64,000 bases of DNA from Nitrospirota bacterium (GTDB lineage Bacteria; Nitrospirota; JACRHL01): contig JAOUFN010000014.1 in NCBI GenBank assembly GCA_029858285.1, positions 1-64,000 of the forward strand. Direction: 5' to 3'. The position numbers and the translations under genes are program-made. Positions 11,375-21,233 of this stretch are shown one piece after another; positions within the stretch are counted from its first letter, which is position 1; each line of letters begins with the position of its first letter. A model generated the notes under the pieces. It was not told the DNA's origin. It saw only the letters and a list, made by a program, of their open reading frames with translations, and did not search any database.

Positions 11375-13354
11375 CTACTCATCCACAGCCTCGGTCGGGG
11401 TCTCTGTGGACTCCGGCTTTCCCTGTGGTTGGCCCTGCTGCGCGCTCGGGGCGGCGCGGCGGGAACCGGCCTCCGGGTTCACGATGATCCGCTGTTCGTC
11501 GGGGATGCTGTCGAGAAACGCCATCACCCTGCCTGCGGGCCGGGTCCTGCCCATCACGCCCTTTGCCGTGATGTTCCGCCTGTCGGCGCGGCTGGAAGCC
11601 GGGAGCATCCGCCCGCGCTTCCGGTCGCCCACGCTGCGGAAGCCGGTTTCCGGCACCCGTTCGGATCTGGCCGGTCCCTCCGGGGCGCCCTCCAGACTGC
11701 CCAGGTTAAACTGGTCCATCAGGGCCACCAGTTCCTGGGCGTCTTCCGCCAGAACCTCGGAAAGGGCGGCGGTCTCCTGTACCAAGGTGGAGTTTTCCTG
11801 CACCACAGCCTCCATTTGCGAGGCGCCCCGACTGACCTCCTCGACCCCCCGACCCTGCTCGTCGAACAGGCCGGAGACTTCACCGATCAGCCCGGCCACC
11901 TCGTTCACGGAGGTGGAGATTTTGCCCAGGGTCGTTCCGGTCTGACCCACCAGCTCGTTGCCACGGGTCACCTTGCTGGAGGAATCCTCGATCAATTTTT
12001 TGATCTCGGCGGCGGCCTCGGCAGAGCGGCGCGCCAGGTTGCGCACCTCGCTGGCGACCACGGCGAACCCCTTGCCATGCTCCCCGGCGCGGGCCGCCTC
12101 GACGGCGGCATTCAACGCGAGCAGGTTGGTCTGGAAGGCTATTTCACCAACCACCCCGGTGATCTCGGTCACCCGCCGCGATGATTCGGTGATCTCCCCC
12201 ATGGCCTGGGCGGTCTCCCGCACCACACGGTCGCCGTCACCCGCCACCTGCCGCGCGGTAACGGCCAGAGTCGCCACCCTGCGCGCGTTGTCGGCGGCGG
12301 ACAGGATATTGGCCGACATCTGCTCCATGGTGGCAGCGCTCTCCTCCAGCGCCGCAGCCTGCTCCTGGGTGCGCGCCGACAGGCCGTTGTTGGATTCGCT
12401 CAGGGTCAGGATGCGCGCCGCCATCCCGCGCGCCGAACGCTTGACCGACGCCACGGTTTGCCCCAGCCCCTCCATAGAAGAATTCAGCGCCCGCAGCGCG
12501 CGGCCCACGTCGTCATTGCCGGTCACCTCCGCGCGGCGGCTCAGGTCGCCGGAAGAAAGATTCTCCACGGCTCCCAGAATGTTCCGTACCGGCCGCAGTA
12601 CAAAGACACGCATGGCGAGCAGGATGAGCACCACGCCGACGGGAAAACCCAAGACAAAACTCTCCATGAGGGTATCCTTCACCGCCGCCTGCATCGGGGC
12701 CAGGTCGGCGATCACCTCGAATCCGCCGTGAACCTCGCCCTCCTTCCAGCCCTCCATCTTGAAGCCCAGCGGGTCGGTGGTGGTACCGGTGATGGAGTCT
12801 TCGATGGTGCCGTGGCAAGTCATACACTCTTTGGTGAGCACCACCGGCTTCATGTAGCGCAGCACGTTTTCCTGTTTGTCCACCTGGTACAGCTCTTCCG
12901 CGCCACTTCTGGTCAGGGAGAGAAGCATCTCGCGCTCCATCGGGTTGGGTTCGTTGTCCGGGTTGCGCGGCTGAATTTTTGGCACCTTGAAGGTATAGCC
13001 GGAACGCTCGGCGTAGCGCTGCCCCACGTTCCACGCGGCCACCACGGGAATGGTCCAGTAATAATCGGTGCGCTTGGCGTCTTCCAGGCGGTTGGTGGTG
13101 CTGGTCATTTGTCTCGCCACGTCGGCGAGCAGGGCCTTGTCGTCGAAGGCATTGTGTTTGGCGCGCAGTTCGGCCACGTAGGTGCGCGCGTTTTCCGCCT
13201 CCTGGGTGATGGCGCGGGCCCTTTGCACCATGGCCTCCGTTGCATTGGATTCCAGACTCCTGGCCACCACCAGGAAATTGATGGAAAAACTGAGCACAAA
13301 TCCGCCGATCACGGCCAACACGATTTTGGCCGTGAAACTGAGTCTGTCAAACAT
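11375..13354 (-). CDS. methyl-accepting chemotaxis protein with DUF3365/Tll0287-like c-type-heme sensor domain
   Basis: CMTCHGT (CxxCH) in the periplasmic region, [24 protein letters not shown] signalling hairpin. Confidence 0.92.
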   Translation of the reverse strand: MFDRLSFTAKIVLAVIGGFVLSFSINFLVVARSLESNATEAMVQRARAITQEAENARTYVAELRAKHNAFDDKALLADVARQMTSTTNRLEDAKRTDYYWTIPVVAAWNVGQRYAERSGYTFKVPKIQPRNPDNEPNPMEREMLLSLTRSGAEELYQVDKQENVLRYMKPVVLTKECMTCHGTIEDSITGTTTDPLGFKMEGWKEGEVHGGFEVIADLAPMQAAVKDTLMESFVLGFPVGVVLILLAMRVFVLRPVRNILGAVENLSSGDLSRRAEVTGNDDVGRALRALNSSMEGLGQTVASVKRSARGMAARILTLSESNNGLSARTQEQAAALEESAATMEQMSANILSAADNARRVATLAVTARQVAGDGDRVVRETAQAMGEITESSRRVTEITGVVGEIAFQTNLLALNAAVEAARAGEHGKGFAVVASEVRNLARRSAEAAAEIKKLIEDSSSKVTRGNELVGQTGTTLGKISTSVNEVAGLIGEVSGLFDEQGRGVEEVSRGASQMEAVVQENSTLVQETAALSEVLAEDAQELVALMDQFNLGSLEGAPEGPARSERVPETGFRSVGDRKRGRMLPASSRADRRNITAKGVMGRTRPAGRVMAFLDSIPDEQRIIVNPEAGSRRAAPSAQQGQPQGKPESTETPTEAVDE

Positions 13355-13783
13355 GGCGTGGTCCCCTAATGACGTTTGTAAGTCATGGTTGCGTGATTGC
13401 AAGGCAATCTGGTTACAACAAGTCGGATACCGCCTTTTTTGATGCGAATGCGAGGGCGAAAAACCGACAACAGGACAGCTTATCGTCAGGCAATTAACAA
13501 GACTTTAGAAGATAAGTAAACATCAATTTTTACACCACAAAAAACAATTAAATATCAACTATTTGCGCGTTTTTGTTTGACAAAAAACAGATGTGCTTGC
13601 AACAAAAAACAAACGTTTGTAAGGTGAAGCTCGAACGACTTGGTTATAATGTCAATTATAAAAAGTAATAGAACTGTTACAAACTCGATATATGGCGGGG
13701 GAATATGGTGAGTTACAAATAGCGGGGTTCCGGGGGGCGCCACCCGGAACGGGAGACGGCTCGAACCTCCGGGCCGTGCGTTG

Positions 13784-13910
13784 GAGATGAAAATCCAACC
13801 CTTCGATGCCCTCCACCCGTTCCGACAGGCAGGCCCGAAGGCACTCCGGCACGCGTTTTTCGTTATGGCGTACCCGCCTCGCGGATCACGCCGTGGCAGG
13901 CGGCGATCTC
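13784..13910 (-). pseudogene. decayed partial duplicate of the 3' end of the adjacent rpoH-like gene
   Basis: About 125 bp aligns to 15342-15470 with substitutions and at least one indel; encodes ...CLRACLSERVEGIEGLDF... versus LRAYLSERVEGIEGLDF in the intact gene. Confidence 0.85.
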
Positions 13911-13941
13911 TTTCGAGGATTTGCCCCGCCCCGGCATGGCA

Positions 13942-15150
13942 TCACCGGCGTCCTCCTGCCAGCCGAATGGCCTCCGGGCGCGCCCGCAGCCGGGCCATGG
14001 CCCACACCCCGAAAAATGGTCCAAGCGCCAGCGGCATGAAGGCGTAGCGCCACCCCACCGCCCCTACCAGCAACGGCATCAGGTGGATAGTGACGAGGGT
14101 CAGGGTGAACCCGGCGCAGGTCTGGGTCGTGAGCATGGTGCCGACCAGTTGCGGCTCGGACAATTCGGTCACGGAGGCGGAAAACTGTGCGGAATCGGCA
14201 ATCACGGTGATCCCCCACAGCAGGCACAGCCCCCCCACAAGGGCCGGGTGGGTGCCGAACAGCAGCCCGACCGTGGCCGCACAGATTCCGCTTGTCGCCA
14301 TCGCCCCCATGGTCAACAGGGTGCGCCCGTAACGGTCCGCCACCCACCCCCCGAGCAGGCACCCGGCCAACCCACCCATCCCCATCACCACAAAGGTGCC
14401 GGAGCGGGCCAGAAAGGCGGGATCGTATCCGGCGGCCTGAATCCGGAAGCTGGCGTCCAGAAACATGCCGATGCAGGCCCACATGGCGTAAAGCTCCCAC
14501 ATGTGGCCCAGGTAGCCCAGGTTGGCCAGCCTCAGGGCGGGGTTGCGGAACGCCAGTGTCAGGTGGTGGGGGGAAAACGGCGGTGGCTTGGCAAGGCCCG
14601 GTCCCAGCGTGACCAGGTTGATTCCCCCCGCCGCAAGCAGCGCGGAGACCGATGCCGCGCCGATGGTAAAGCGCCAGTCCACCCCGCCAAAGGCGTTAAA
14701 CAGGTGCGGCGAGGCCGACCCCAGGGTGAGCGCCCCCACCAGCACCGCCACCAGCATCCCCAGGTCCCCCCTGGCCCAGGAGGCGGCCATCTTCATGCCG
14801 ACCGGATAGACGCCCGCCATACACATGCCGGTGAGGAAGCGCGCGGCATATACCCCGGCTGAGCCGGGTTCCAGGACCAGCAAAAGCCCATTGGCCGTGG
14901 CGGCCACCAGGGCGGAGAACATGAAAAAACGGCGTGGGGCAAGGCGGTCGGCCAGACCGAGCGTTGCGCTGAGCAGGGTGCCGACGACGAAACCGGCCTG
15001 CACCATGCTGGTGAACAGGGATATCTGCGCGGCGCTCAAGGGGTATTCGGCGCTGATGGATGGCACCACCGCCGAGGCGGAAAACCACAGCGCCATCGCC
15101 GCCACCTGGCACAAGGCCAGCAGGCCGACGGCCGTTCGTTTGGACTGCAT
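13942..15150 (-). CDS. MFS transporter
   Basis: 12-TM-like hydrophobic profile; LGLADRLAPRRFF, GGWVADRYGRTLLT. Confidence 0.88.
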   Translation of the reverse strand: MQSKRTAVGLLALCQVAAMALWFSASAVVPSISAEYPLSAAQISLFTSMVQAGFVVGTLLSATLGLADRLAPRRFFMFSALVAATANGLLLVLEPGSAGVYAARFLTGMCMAGVYPVGMKMAASWARGDLGMLVAVLVGALTLGSASPHLFNAFGGVDWRFTIGAASVSALLAAGGINLVTLGPGLAKPPPFSPHHLTLAFRNPALRLANLGYLGHMWELYAMWACIGMFLDASFRIQAAGYDPAFLARSGTFVVMGMGGLAGCLLGGWVADRYGRTLLTMGAMATSGICAATVGLLFGTHPALVGGLCLLWGITVIADSAQFSASVTELSEPQLVGTMLTTQTCAGFTLTLVTIHLMPLLVGAVGWRYAFMPLALGPFFGVWAMARLRARPEAIRLAGGRR

Positions 15151-15331
15151 GACCCCACTCCCTCCCCGTACCCCGTACCCCGCACCCCATGAACCCGGCC
15201 ATCATACACACGGCGGCGGCAAAAATTCGCCGGAAGCGGGGGGCTTTTCCCCAGGAAAGGTTGCTTCGTGGAAATTTTGCTTCGGTGGTTATCCCCGCTG
15301 CGCCGGGGTGGGGTATTTTGCCGGGAGGACC

Positions 15332-16369
15332 CTACTCCGCCGAGATGGAAAAATCCAACCCCTCGATGCCCTCCACCCGTTCCGACAGGTAGGCCCGAAG
15401 GCGTTCCAGCATGCGTTTTTCATTCTGGCGCACCCGCTCGCGGGTCACTCCGTGGCGGCTGGCGATCTCCTGCAGCGTCACCGGCTCGGCGCTCATCAGG
15501 CGTTCGAAGAAAATCTCCCGGTCGCGCCCCTCCAGCGCCGTGCCAAACGTCGCCAAGTGCCCGGCGATCAGTTCCCGCAACTGGCGCTGGGCTGCCGCCT
15601 CGGCGGGGTCGGCGCGCGGGTCGGCCAACTGGTCGCCGTGGGTCATGTCGGAGCCGTCCGCCACCGGCTCGTCCAGGGAGCGGTCCCAGGTGGACAGGGT
15701 TTGTTCCATCTGCACCACCGTGGATTCCTTCACGTTGAGGTGTTCCGCCAGCAGGCGCGGCCCCACCTCGTAGCCCTGGGATTCCAGACGTTCCTTTTCC
15801 TTGAGCAGGTTGAAGAACAGCTTGCGCTGCTCCTGGGTGGTGCCGATGCGCACCATCTTCCAGTTGGCCATGATGTAGCGCAGCATGTAGGCCTTGATCC
15901 ACCACGCCGCATAGGTGCCCAGGCGCGTCCCCCGGTGTGGATCGAATTTGCGCACCGCCGCCATCAGTCCCAGATTTCCCTCCTGAATCAGGTCCAGCAG
16001 GTTGATGGGGGTTTTTTTGTATTCGTAGGCCAGCCGCACCACCAGCCGCAGGTTGGCCATGATCAGCCGTTGCGCCGCCTCGCGGTCGCCGTGCTCGAAG
16101 AACGCCAGCGCCAGGGCGTGCTCCTCCTCCCGGTCCAGATAGGAGTATTGGCGCACCTCGGCCAGGTAGCGCCGGAGCGGGTCGAACGGTACCAGTTCCC
16201 CGCCGGAAGCGGCGGAAGGGGCCGAGGGGACGGGCAGGAGATCCCTGGACCCCACCTCCGGGATGTCTCCGGGGTCGAGCCCGATCTCGGCGTCCGCAAC
16301 CTCCGCAAATTCCGCCGGATCATCGGGAAACGTGGCAGCATCGGGATCGGTGTCGGTAGAATGTGACAT
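15332..16369 (-). CDS. rpoH: RNA polymerase sigma factor, RpoH (sigma-32)-like
   Basis: DLIQEGNLGLMAAVRKFDPHRGTRLGTYAAWWIKAYMLRYIM; region 4.2 GVTRERVRQNEKRMLERL. Confidence 0.85.
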   Translation of the reverse strand: MSHSTDTDPDAATFPDDPAEFAEVADAEIGLDPGDIPEVGSRDLLPVPSAPSAASGGELVPFDPLRRYLAEVRQYSYLDREEEHALALAFFEHGDREAAQRLIMANLRLVVRLAYEYKKTPINLLDLIQEGNLGLMAAVRKFDPHRGTRLGTYAAWWIKAYMLRYIMANWKMVRIGTTQEQRKLFFNLLKEKERLESQGYEVGPRLLAEHLNVKESTVVQMEQTLSTWDRSLDEPVADGSDMTHGDQLADPRADPAEAAAQRQLRELIAGHLATFGTALEGRDREIFFERLMSAEPVTLQEIASRHGVTRERVRQNEKRMLERLRAYLSERVEGIEGLDFSISAE

Positions 16370-16426
16370 GGCAACTGCCTAAGGCCGTGATTATACCCCC
16401 CACCGGAACCCCCGAACACCCCTGCC

Positions 16427-17236
16427 ATGCCCGACGACAGCGCGGATCTCCCATCTACCCCCGGCTCCTCCGCCCCCGGCTCCTCCGCCCCCGGCCCCTC
16501 CGCCCCCTCCCCGGCGGGCGATCGCGTGCGCCTGAACAAGTGGATCGCCTCCCGGGGCATCGCCTCCCGGCGCGAGGCGGACCGCCTGATCGCCGACGGG
16601 CGGGTGCGGGTGAACGGCAGCGTGGTCACGGAACTGGGGGTCAAAATCGTCTCCGGCGTGGACCGGGTGGAGGTCACCACCCAGGGGCTTCCCGAACATT
16701 TGTATGTCGCCCTGCACAAGCCCGCCGGGTATCTAACCGCCCCCTTCCCGGTGCCCGGCGAACCCCGGGTGGTGACGCAACTGGTGAACCTGTCGGGCCT
16801 GTTCCCGGTGGGGCGACTGGACAAGGACAGCACCGGCCTGCTCCTGCTGACCAACGACGGCACCCTCACCACCGCCCTCAACCATCCGGAACGGCAGAAG
16901 GAAAAAGAGTACGAGGTGACCGTGGACCGGCCGATTCCGGAGGGGGCGTTGCGCCGCCTGTCCGACGGCGTGCCCCTGTTCGACGGCGAAAAAACCCTGC
17001 CCGCCCAGGTGGTGCGCACCGGCCCGGACAGCTTTCGCATCACCATCACCGAGGGCAAAAACCGCCAAATCCGCCGCATGTGCCGCAAGGTGGGGCACGA
17101 GGTGGTGGCGCTGAAGCGGGTGCGCATCGACGCGGTGCGGCTGGGCAACCTGTCCCCTGGCCAGTGGCGCCATCTGACAGCGGACGAGGTGGCCGCCCTG
17201 AAATCCCCCGCCAACGGGGATAATCGGGACGTTTGA
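16427..17236 (+). CDS. RsuA/RluB/RluF-family pseudouridine synthase
   Basis: S4 domain; GRLDKDSTGLLLLTNDG; EGKNRQIRRMCRKVGHEVVAL; repeat-bearing N-terminal extension. Confidence 0.9.
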   Translation: MPDDSADLPSTPGSSAPGSSAPGPSAPSPAGDRVRLNKWIASRGIASRREADRLIADGRVRVNGSVVTELGVKIVSGVDRVEVTTQGLPEHLYVALHKPAGYLTAPFPVPGEPRVVTQLVNLSGLFPVGRLDKDSTGLLLLTNDGTLTTALNHPERQKEKEYEVTVDRPIPEGALRRLSDGVPLFDGEKTLPAQVVRTGPDSFRITITEGKNRQIRRMCRKVGHEVVALKRVRIDAVRLGNLSPGQWRHLTADEVAALKSPANGDNRDV

Positions 17237-17288
17237 CTTTCCCCCGCCCCTTTTGTTAAAAGTGTTCACTTGTCAAAAGATCTGCTGA

Positions 17289-17300
17289 TTCCTATAGGAA
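17289..17300. promoter_or_regulatory. perfect palindrome TTCCTATAGGAA
   Basis: 12-bp palindrome in the intergenic region upstream of the hemerythrin gene. Confidence 0.4.
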
Positions 17301-17376
17301 CTCCAGATTGTACGGTGTGTTGTGGCGTGTCGCCTATTCATTGTCGGCGCGTCAGACTTGCTGTTTTTGTAACCCG

Positions 17377-17392
17377 CCACCCTATAGGGTGG
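17377..17392. promoter_or_regulatory. perfect palindrome CCACCCTATAGGGTGG
   Basis: 16-bp perfect palindrome about 45 bp upstream of the hemerythrin ORF. Confidence 0.45.
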
Positions 17393-17435
17393 GCAGGCGC
17401 CGCCGGGGGTACCGGCAGCGCGGGGAAATGACGCC

Positions 17436-17891
17436 ATGAGTGTGGATGCCCTCCAGATGCTCCAACAGGAGCACACCGAAATTCGTCGCCAGATTGCCGA
17501 ACTGGAAGCCCTGTTCTCCGGCAGCGGGACCGACCCCGAGGTGGTGGCGGAAAAAACCCACACCCTGCTGCACACTTTGGCGCTGCATGAGCGGCGCGAG
17601 GAAGAGGTGCTGTTTCCTGCCGTGCCGCAGGCGGGGCCGATTCAACTGGTATTGCAGGAACACGCCCGCCTGCGCACCCTGCTGGACAAAATGCGCACCA
17701 CCCTGAGCGCGGCCAGGGCCACCCCGGACGCGGAACACATGGGAAACCTCAAGCTCGCGGTGCAGGAGGTGGCGTATTGCCTTTCGGGCCACATCATGAA
17801 GGAAGACCAGCTTGCGTTTCGCATGGCCGCAGGGCTCCTCAAGCCGGAGCAGTTGGCGGATCTGGGCGCGCGCATGACCGATATGTCGTAA
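17436..17891 (+). CDS. hemerythrin domain-containing protein
   Basis: LQQEHTEIRRQIAELEALF, LALHERREEEVLFPAV, QEHARLRTLLDKM, SGHIMKEDQLAF. Confidence 0.88.
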   Translation: MSVDALQMLQQEHTEIRRQIAELEALFSGSGTDPEVVAEKTHTLLHTLALHERREEEVLFPAVPQAGPIQLVLQEHARLRTLLDKMRTTLSAARATPDAEHMGNLKLAVQEVAYCLSGHIMKEDQLAFRMAAGLLKPEQLADLGARMTDMS

Positions 17892-17911
17892 CACGACCGG
17901 GAGGCTTACCG

Positions 17912-18334
17912 ATGCTGCTGTTTTTGCTGATCGCCGTTTTGCCGGTGGCGGAACTGGTCTTGCTGATCCAGGTGGGACAGGAATTCGGGGCGTTAAATAC
18001 GGTACTGCTGGTGCTGGGTACTGCGGCGGTGGGCCTGGTGCTGGCGCGCATGGAGGGGCTGCGGACCCTCCAGCGCGCCCAGGAGTGCCTGCAGGCCGGA
18101 TATCTGCCGGCGGAAGAGGTGCTGGACGGGGCTTTGATCGTGGTTGCGGCCGTGGGGCTGCTGGTCCCCGGCCTGATTACCGACGCCGCAGGTCTGCTCC
18201 TCCTGTTCCCACCCACACGCTTTCTGTTCAAACGCTGGCTGCGGAGCCGCTTCGATCGCGCCACCATGCAGGGGGGCGTGTACGTCTGGCGCGGGCCGGA
18301 CGGCAACCACCCCGGCGGCCCCACCCTGCCCTGA
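17912..18334 (+). CDS. fxsA: FxsA family membrane protein
   Basis: LLFLLIAVLPVAELVLLIQVGQEFGALNTVLLVLGTAAVGLVLARMEGLRTLQRAQ, LLVPGLITDAAGLLLLFPPTR. Confidence 0.88.
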   Translation: MLLFLLIAVLPVAELVLLIQVGQEFGALNTVLLVLGTAAVGLVLARMEGLRTLQRAQECLQAGYLPAEEVLDGALIVVAAVGLLVPGLITDAAGLLLLFPPTRFLFKRWLRSRFDRATMQGGVYVWRGPDGNHPGGPTLP

Positions 18335-18490
18335 CCCCCCCCTCCCGCGCCCTCCGCCCGCCCCCTTATGAATCCTCGGGGAGCGGGAAAACTGTCTCAC
18401 GCCGTCTTCTACTGATACACTCCCCGCATACCCGTTCTGGAGGGGGCCGCGCCCCTGCGGCCCGGGGGAACGTTATTTTTCGGGGAAGGC

Positions 18491-21217
18491 ATGACGTCGG
18501 ACACGGTGGACAAGGCCCTGTTTGTTTCCACGGGGGACCCCGAGATGGGCACCGTGGCGGAATACCTGCGCGGCCAGGGGGTGGGCACGCTGGAGTTCTG
18601 CAGTGACGCCGATTCGGCCCTGACCGCCGCCCGCGCGGAACACTATCCGATCATGGTGATGGACGGCCGCTTTGGCGCCGAGGCCTGCCGGGCCTTTTGC
18701 GCCGGGATACACGCCCTGCCGCCGTCCCGTCAGGGGCTGGTGGTGGTCGTGGGGGGAGACGCCGCCCCCCTGTTGCCGCTGCTGGGGGACAGCCTGGACG
18801 ATTTTCTGCCCACGGGCGGCCCGAACACCCTGCTGGCCGCGCGGCTGACGGTGCTTCGGCGGCGGGCGCTGGAACGCGCCCGGTGGCTCACCGCCGAGGG
18901 GGCCATCCGCGACAGCGGCGAACGCCTGCGGGCGGTGGTGGACACCATCCACGACGGCGTCGTCGCCCTCGACGAATTCGGCACGGTGGAACGTCTCAAT
19001 CCGGCAGCGGAACGCATTTTTGGCTACTCCGCCGCAGAGGTGGTGGGGCAGAACGTGCGCATGCTGATGCCCGAGCCGTACCACAGCGAACACGACGGCT
19101 ATCTGGAAAACTACCGGAAGACCGGTGAGCGCAGGGTCATCGGCCACCTGCGCGAGGTTACCGGACGCCGCAAGGACGGCACCCTGTTCCCGCTGGAACT
19201 GGCGGTGGACGAAGGCATCGTGCATGGTCGGCGACTGTTTACCGGCGTGTTGCGCGACATCACGGAGCGCAAGGCGGCAGCAACCCGCATCCACCAGTCC
19301 AACCGCATGCTCCAGGGGGTCACCGGAGCCCAGGCGGCCTTTATCGCCGAAGGCCACCCGGGGGTGGCGCTCCGGGAACTGCTGGCACACCTGCTGGAGC
19401 TGACAGGAAGTGGCTATGGCTTCATCGGCGAGGTGGAACCCCAACCCAAAGGGGCTCCCGTACTGGCCCTGTGTGCTGCGGGAACGGCAGAAAATGCGCG
19501 CCAGATAGATAATGAAAAACTTCTTATATATGCTGATAACAGCATAATTTATAAATCATTTGACTCCGCAACTCCTGCCACAGCGGATCCCGCCGAGCCG
19601 CTCCTTCCCCCCGGCACAATTCCGTCTGACGCCCCCCCCCTGGAGCGCGTCATGGTACTGCCCGTGGTCAGCGGCGAAGAGGTGGTGGGCATGGCGGTGC
19701 TCGGCAACCGCGCCCAGACCTACAAGAAGGACATCATCGAATCCGCCGCCCCCCTGCTGTTCACTGCCGCCAGCCTGATTCAGGCCGCCCGCGCCGAAAC
19801 CGATCGCCGCCAGGCCCGCCGCGCACTCGAAAAAAGCCACGCCGACATGCAAACCGTGCTGAACGGCCTGCGCATCGGCACCCTGATGACCGATCCACAG
19901 GGGGTGGTCACCTTCATGAGCGCCGCGGCACGCCTGCTGTGCACCGCCCCAACCCGCACCACCCCGGCAACCCCCTGCCAGTCGCTGTTTGACTGCCTGC
20001 ATCTGGAGGACGCAGACCGGGCACGGGTAACCACCACAACGGCCCTCCCCGAACCCCAGCGCGCCAAGGTGCCCGTCCACCTGGCTGCCAAGGCCGGTGG
20101 CCAGGAACGCTGGATGGAGCTTGAAATACTCGATGATCCACGCAATGAAAATAGTCGTATCTATTTGATTTACGATGTAACAGACCTTCACGACCTGCGC
20201 CAACTCCTGTCCGAAAAGAACACCTTCCACGAACTGGTGGGACAGAGCAAGCCGATGCGGGTGCTGTTCCAGCAAATACAGGATGTGGCCCAGGTGGACT
20301 GGACGGTTCTGATCGAGGGAGAGACCGGGACCGGCAAGGAACTGGTAGCCCGCGCCCTGCACCGCGCCAGCCCGCGCCACAACAAGCCCTTCATCGCGGT
20401 GAATGCCGCCGGCCTGACAGATTCGGTGCTGGCCAGCCAGCTCTTTGGGCACAAGCGCGGCGCCTTTACTGGCGCCGTTGAGGACCACAAGGGGTTCTTC
20501 GAGTCCGCGGAGGGGGGCACCATCTTCCTGGACGAGATTGGCGACATCCCCATGGGGGTGCAGACCAGCCTCTTGCGGGTGTTGCAAGAGCGCGAAATCA
20601 CCCGGCTGGGGGAGTCCGTGCCGCGCAAGGTGGACGTGCGCGTGGTGGCGGCCACCAACCGCGACCTGGCGCGGGAGGTGGAAAAGGGGGCGTTTCGCGC
20701 CGACCTGCTCTACCGGCTGCGCGTGGCCCGCGTGCGCCTGCCGCCGCTGAACCAGAGGCGCGAGGACATCCCCCTGCTGGCGTCCTTCACCCTTACCCGC
20801 AGTCGCGCCAGCTCCGGCAAGGCGGTGGAGACATTCAACCCGGACGCCATGCGCGTACTGACTACATATAGTTGGCCGGGCAATGTGCGCGAACTGGTGC
20901 ATGCGGTGGAGTTCGCCGTCATCCACGCGCGCACCCGCCAGATCGAGATCGCCGACCTGCCTCCGGAGATCACCACCAGCACCCCGCCACCCCCCTCCCC
21001 AGCCGCCCCCCATGCGGGCATCCCGCTTCCGCAGGAGGGCGCCGTCGGCCGCGCCCCGCGCGCGCCACGCCTGTCCCCGGAGGCGGAGCGGGAGCGCATC
21101 CTGAGCGCCCTAACGGCGTGCGACGGCAACCGGCAGCAGGCCGCCCGCATGCTCGGAGTCGGCCGCGCCACCCTCTACCGACACATGTACGCACTGGGCA
21201 TCCCCACCGCCAAATAA
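18491..21217 (+). CDS. sigma-54-dependent transcriptional activator with FixL-like PAS, GAF-like and second PAS domains
   Basis: PAS with LMPEPYHSEHDGYLENYRKTGERRVIG...GRRKDG; GETGTGKE; GAFTGA; GNRQQAARMLGVGRATLYRHM HTH. Confidence 0.93.
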   Translation: MTSDTVDKALFVSTGDPEMGTVAEYLRGQGVGTLEFCSDADSALTAARAEHYPIMVMDGRFGAEACRAFCAGIHALPPSRQGLVVVVGGDAAPLLPLLGDSLDDFLPTGGPNTLLAARLTVLRRRALERARWLTAEGAIRDSGERLRAVVDTIHDGVVALDEFGTVERLNPAAERIFGYSAAEVVGQNVRMLMPEPYHSEHDGYLENYRKTGERRVIGHLREVTGRRKDGTLFPLELAVDEGIVHGRRLFTGVLRDITERKAAATRIHQSNRMLQGVTGAQAAFIAEGHPGVALRELLAHLLELTGSGYGFIGEVEPQPKGAPVLALCAAGTAENARQIDNEKLLIYADNSIIYKSFDSATPATADPAEPLLPPGTIPSDAPPLERVMVLPVVSGEEVVGMAVLGNRAQTYKKDIIESAAPLLFTAASLIQAARAETDRRQARRALEKSHADMQTVLNGLRIGTLMTDPQGVVTFMSAAARLLCTAPTRTTPATPCQSLFDCLHLEDADRARVTTTTALPEPQRAKVPVHLAAKAGGQERWMELEILDDPRNENSRIYLIYDVTDLHDLRQLLSEKNTFHELVGQSKPMRVLFQQIQDVAQVDWTVLIEGETGTGKELVARALHRASPRHNKPFIAVNAAGLTDSVLASQLFGHKRGAFTGAVEDHKGFFESAEGGTIFLDEIGDIPMGVQTSLLRVLQEREITRLGESVPRKVDVRVVAATNRDLAREVEKGAFRADLLYRLRVARVRLPPLNQRREDIPLLASFTLTRSRASSGKAVETFNPDAMRVLTTYSWPGNVRELVHAVEFAVIHARTRQIEIADLPPEITTSTPPPPSPAAPHAGIPLPQEGAVGRAPRAPRLSPEAERERILSALTACDGNRQQAARMLGVGRATLYRHMYALGIPTAK

Positions 21218-21233
21218 GCCCCCCACCCAACAT

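Noticed and set aside
13652-13852. Separate 66-aa sigma-factor-like gene
   Set aside because: Only the first part matches RpoH, and it is a frameshifted truncated duplicate, so treated as a pseudogene fragment.
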